A stretch of DNA of 33,555 nt from an uncultured Acidimicrobiales bacterium (GTDB lineage Bacteria > Actinomycetota > Acidimicrobiia > Acidimicrobiales > SZUA-35), in NCBI GenBank assembly GCA_938009905.1, contig CALLGK010000188.1:1-33555 (forward strand), in the 5' to 3' direction. The position numbers were made by a program, and so were the translations under genes. The notes beneath the pieces were generated by a model that worked only from the letters and a program-made list of their open reading frames with translations, was not told the origin of the DNA and searched no databases. The first letter of the stretch is position 1. Each line of letters opens with the position of its first letter. This document shows positions 31,484-33,555 of the stretch, one piece after another.

Positions 31484-33555
31484 TTAGAAGGGGTCGTCGA
31501 GGCCGAGAGTGGTGCTGATGAGGGCGTGGGCCGCGTACTTCTCGAGCGGTTCGTTGCCATTGCCGCACTTGGGCGACTGCACGCACGACGGGCAACCGGT
31601 TTGGCAACCGCAGTTGTCGAGCACCTCAGCTGTGGCGTGGAGGTGTCGGTCGGCTGCCCCATAGGCGAGCTCGGCGATGCCAGCGCCGCCGGGATACCCG
31701 TCGTAGATGAAAATGGTCGGCAGGTCGGTGTCTGGTGCCGCGGCGATCGACACGCCGCCGACGTCCCAACGGTCGCAGATGGTGAAGAGGGGCAGGATGC
31801 CGATGGCGGCGTGCTCGGCTGCATGGAGTGCACCCGGCACTTTGAAGTCGGCGATGCCTGCCATCTTCAACATCTCGGGCTGCCACTCATACCAAACCGC
31901 TGTGGTCACGAGTTCTTGCGGCGGGAGGTCGAGCTCGACGGATTCGACGAGGTCACGACTGCCCGATTCGCGCACCTGATAGCCAGTGACGGTGGTGGTC
32001 ACCTTGACCATCCCGAGGTTGAGCGTCGAGATGCCTACGGGCTTCGACTCGCCTGTGGATACCACCTCGATGGCGATGTTTGACATGGCGGTCGTCCATG
32101 TCGAGCCGTCGTCACGCTCGGCATAGGCGGTGCGGGCGTGCAGGTCGAGTTCGCGAATCTTCCACGGTTGGCCACGGTGCAGATAGATGGCGCCGGTGTG
32201 CACGAGGTTGGCTGCTCGACCAAGCTCGACCGTGCCGATCTTGTCGCCTGCCTCGTCGACGATCTTCAGCTCGCCTGGTGAGGCAGACCGTAAACCAATG
32301 CGATGGAACGGCATGCCTCTCCCGCCCCACACGGCTCGAGGAATGCGACGTCGGTCGGGGCGAATCCGCAGCTCGTCGCTCACGACGAGGCGCCGAACAC
32401 CGTCGTCGAGATCGCCCCAGTAGTGGGCGTCGGCTGGCATGAGCGGGTGTTCGTACGCGGCGCAGCCGAGGTGTGGGTCGAGAATGTTTGGGTTGTCGAC
32501 GTTGATGACAGCTGGCTCGGGTGAACGTTCGAAGAGATCTTTGGGGTGGCTGGCGAACCACTGGTCGAGCTGATCGTCGCCCGCCACTAACACCGCCAAC
32601 GACTCCTGACCAGATCGACCGGCTCGGCCGATCTGTTGCCAGAACGAGGCGATGGTGCCGGGGAAGCCGCACAAGACCGTTGCGTCGAGGCCGCCGATGT
32701 CGATGCCGAGCTCGAGCGCGCTTGTGGTGACAACGGCTCGAACCGAACCTGATACCAACTCGGCTTCGATCTCGCGACGCTCGGCCGCGAGGTAGCCGGA
32801 GCGATACGGACGAACGGTGTCAGACAGCTCGGGAGGGAGAGAGCGGGCCACGCCGGCCGCCACCCGTTCGGTGAGCGCCCGGCTTGAGCAGAACGCGATC
32901 ACTCGGCGTCCGGACTGCACCAACTCGGAAACCACGCGAATGGTCTCGGTGGCCGGTGACTGTCGCACGCCGCGGTCAACGTCGATTAGCGCCGGTTGCA
33001 CGAGCGCAACTTGGCGAGGACCGCAGGGCGAGAAGTCTTGGTCGACCGGCACCACGTCTTGTCCGCACAGCTCTGACGCCAACACAGAGGGCGTGCCGAT
33101 CGTGGCAGACGTGAACACGAAGGTTGGGCTCGAACCGTAGAGAGCGCAGGCCCGTTGCAGCCGCCGCAGGAGATGGGCGACGTGCGTGCCAAAGATGCCC
33201 CGCAAGACATGTAGCTCATCGATTACCACGTATTCGAGTCGCTTCAGGAACGTGGCCCACTTGGCGTGATGCGGGAGGATCCCGTGGTGCAGCATCTCGG
33301 GGTTGGTAAGCAGCACGTTGGCGTTTGAGCGAGCCCAGGTGCGCTGCTCGCGAGGTGTGTCGCCGTCGTAGGTGGTGGCCTGCATGCCGGGCACATCCAT
33401 GTCGCCGAAGGCCCGCAGCTGGTCTTGGGCGAGGGCCTTGGTTGGGTAGATGAGCAGCGATGTGCCAGGTCGGATGCCGGTCACGATCGACTCAGCAATG
33501 GGGACCTGGTAACAGAGTGATTTGCCAGACGCGGTGCCGGTGGCGATCACAACCG
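31484..33555 (-). CDS. MrfA/YprA-type DEAD/H-box helicase with DUF1998 (5' end cut off)
   Basis: The frame is open to the window edge, so the N-terminus is missing. About 690 residues are visible: Walker A ATGTASGKSLCYQVP, IYPTKALAQDQL, DEAD box region VVIDELHVLRGIFGTH, FTSATIG, and helicase C motifs TTSALELGIDIGGLDATVLCGFPGTIASFWQQIGRAGRSG. The C-terminal DUF1998 region carries a Cys cluster (CGCQTGCPSCVQSPKCGNG) that likely binds zinc. The architecture matches MrfA/YprA-family 3'-5' helicases used in repair of mitomycin-type crosslinks. A family A doublet follows its stop. Confidence 0.9.
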   Translation of the reverse strand, partial: VVIATGTASGKSLCYQVPIAESIVTGIRPGTSLLIYPTKALAQDQLRAFGDMDVPGMQATTYDGDTPREQRTWARSNANVLLTNPEMLHHGILPHHAKWATFLKRLEYVVIDELHVLRGIFGTHVAHLLRRLQRACALYGSSPTFVFTSATIGTPSVLASELCGQDVVPVDQDFSPCGPRQVALVQPALIDVDRGVRQSPATETIRVVSELVQSGRRVIAFCSSRALTERVAAGVARSLPPELSDTVRPYRSGYLAAERREIEAELVSGSVRAVVTTSALELGIDIGGLDATVLCGFPGTIASFWQQIGRAGRSGQESLAVLVAGDDQLDQWFASHPKDLFERSPEPAVINVDNPNILDPHLGCAAYEHPLMPADAHYWGDLDDGVRRLVVSDELRIRPDRRRIPRAVWGGRGMPFHRIGLRSASPGELKIVDEAGDKIGTVELGRAANLVHTGAIYLHRGQPWKIRELDLHARTAYAERDDGSTWTTAMSNIAIEVVSTGESKPVGISTLNLGMVKVTTTVTGYQVRESGSRDLVESVELDLPPQELVTTAVWYEWQPEMLKMAGIADFKVPGALHAAEHAAIGILPLFTICDRWDVGGVSIAAAPDTDLPTIFIYDGYPGGAGIAELAYGAADRHLHATAEVLDNCGCQTGCPSCVQSPKCGNGNEPLEKYAAHALISTTLGLDDPF

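Overview
The window looks like a high-GC actinobacterial chromosome, probably class Acidimicrobiia (Ilumatobacter-like). The reasons are the actinobacterial-style Tad pilus operon with a DUF4244-like pilin, an atypical GlnR-type regulator beside a GlnA2-like and a eukaryotic-type (GSII) glutamine synthetase, an LLM-class (probably F420-dependent) oxidoreductase, frequent GTG/TTG starts, several apparently leaderless starts, and DUF1800/DUF1501 Tat-exported proteins. The taxonomic placement is inference. Almost the whole window is ordinary chromosomal backbone. No phage, integrase, transposase or CRISPR array was seen.

Layout. 1-4.4 kb: the 3' end of a glutamate dehydrogenase, a DUF3179 lipoprotein, a PhzF-like enzyme overlapping an alpha/beta hydrolase, then a GlnR-like regulator on the minus strand. 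4.4-8.8 kb: divergent glutamine synthetases (GlnA2-like leftward, GSII rightward) and glutamine-dependent NAD synthetase. With glutamate dehydrogenase and the GlnR-like regulator these form an ammonia-assimilation neighbourhood. 8.8-12.2 kb: a tiny acidic membrane protein, a secreted coiled-coil VanY-like peptidase, two coupled unknown genes and an ABM-family protein. 12.2-17.3 kb: a SigB-like sigma factor behind a structured leader, a leftward group (HD-GYP/pentapeptide fusion with a frameshift, 2OG dioxygenase, small unknown), and a selenocysteine tRNA. 17.3-25.4 kb: an M50 protease, a GNAT, a beta-propeller-like protein, a DUF1800/DUF1501 pair, and a TetR/LLM-oxidoreductase divergent pair with a large symmetric operator. 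25.4-29.5 kb: a compact Tad pilus operon (tadZ-like, tadA, tadB, tadC, pilin, tadE). 29.6-33.5 kb: a DJ-1/PfpI enzyme with a GlxA-type regulator built on the same fold, and a 5'-truncated MrfA/YprA-type helicase.

The most unusual non-coding signal is a set of short interspersed hairpin repeats in intergenic gaps. Family A has two tandem doublets 31 kb apart and family B has one doublet. In both families every unit is 50 bp and the doublets repeat every 61-62 bp. Family C has two copies, each exactly between convergent genes. Family D is a looser doublet after the sigma gene. They resemble REP/BIME-type elements but no transposase for them lies in the window. Other points worth checking are the GAAA-capped leader structures before the sigma gene, the dyad operator of the TetR gene, and the tRNA-Sec trailer that is complementary to its own D-arm.
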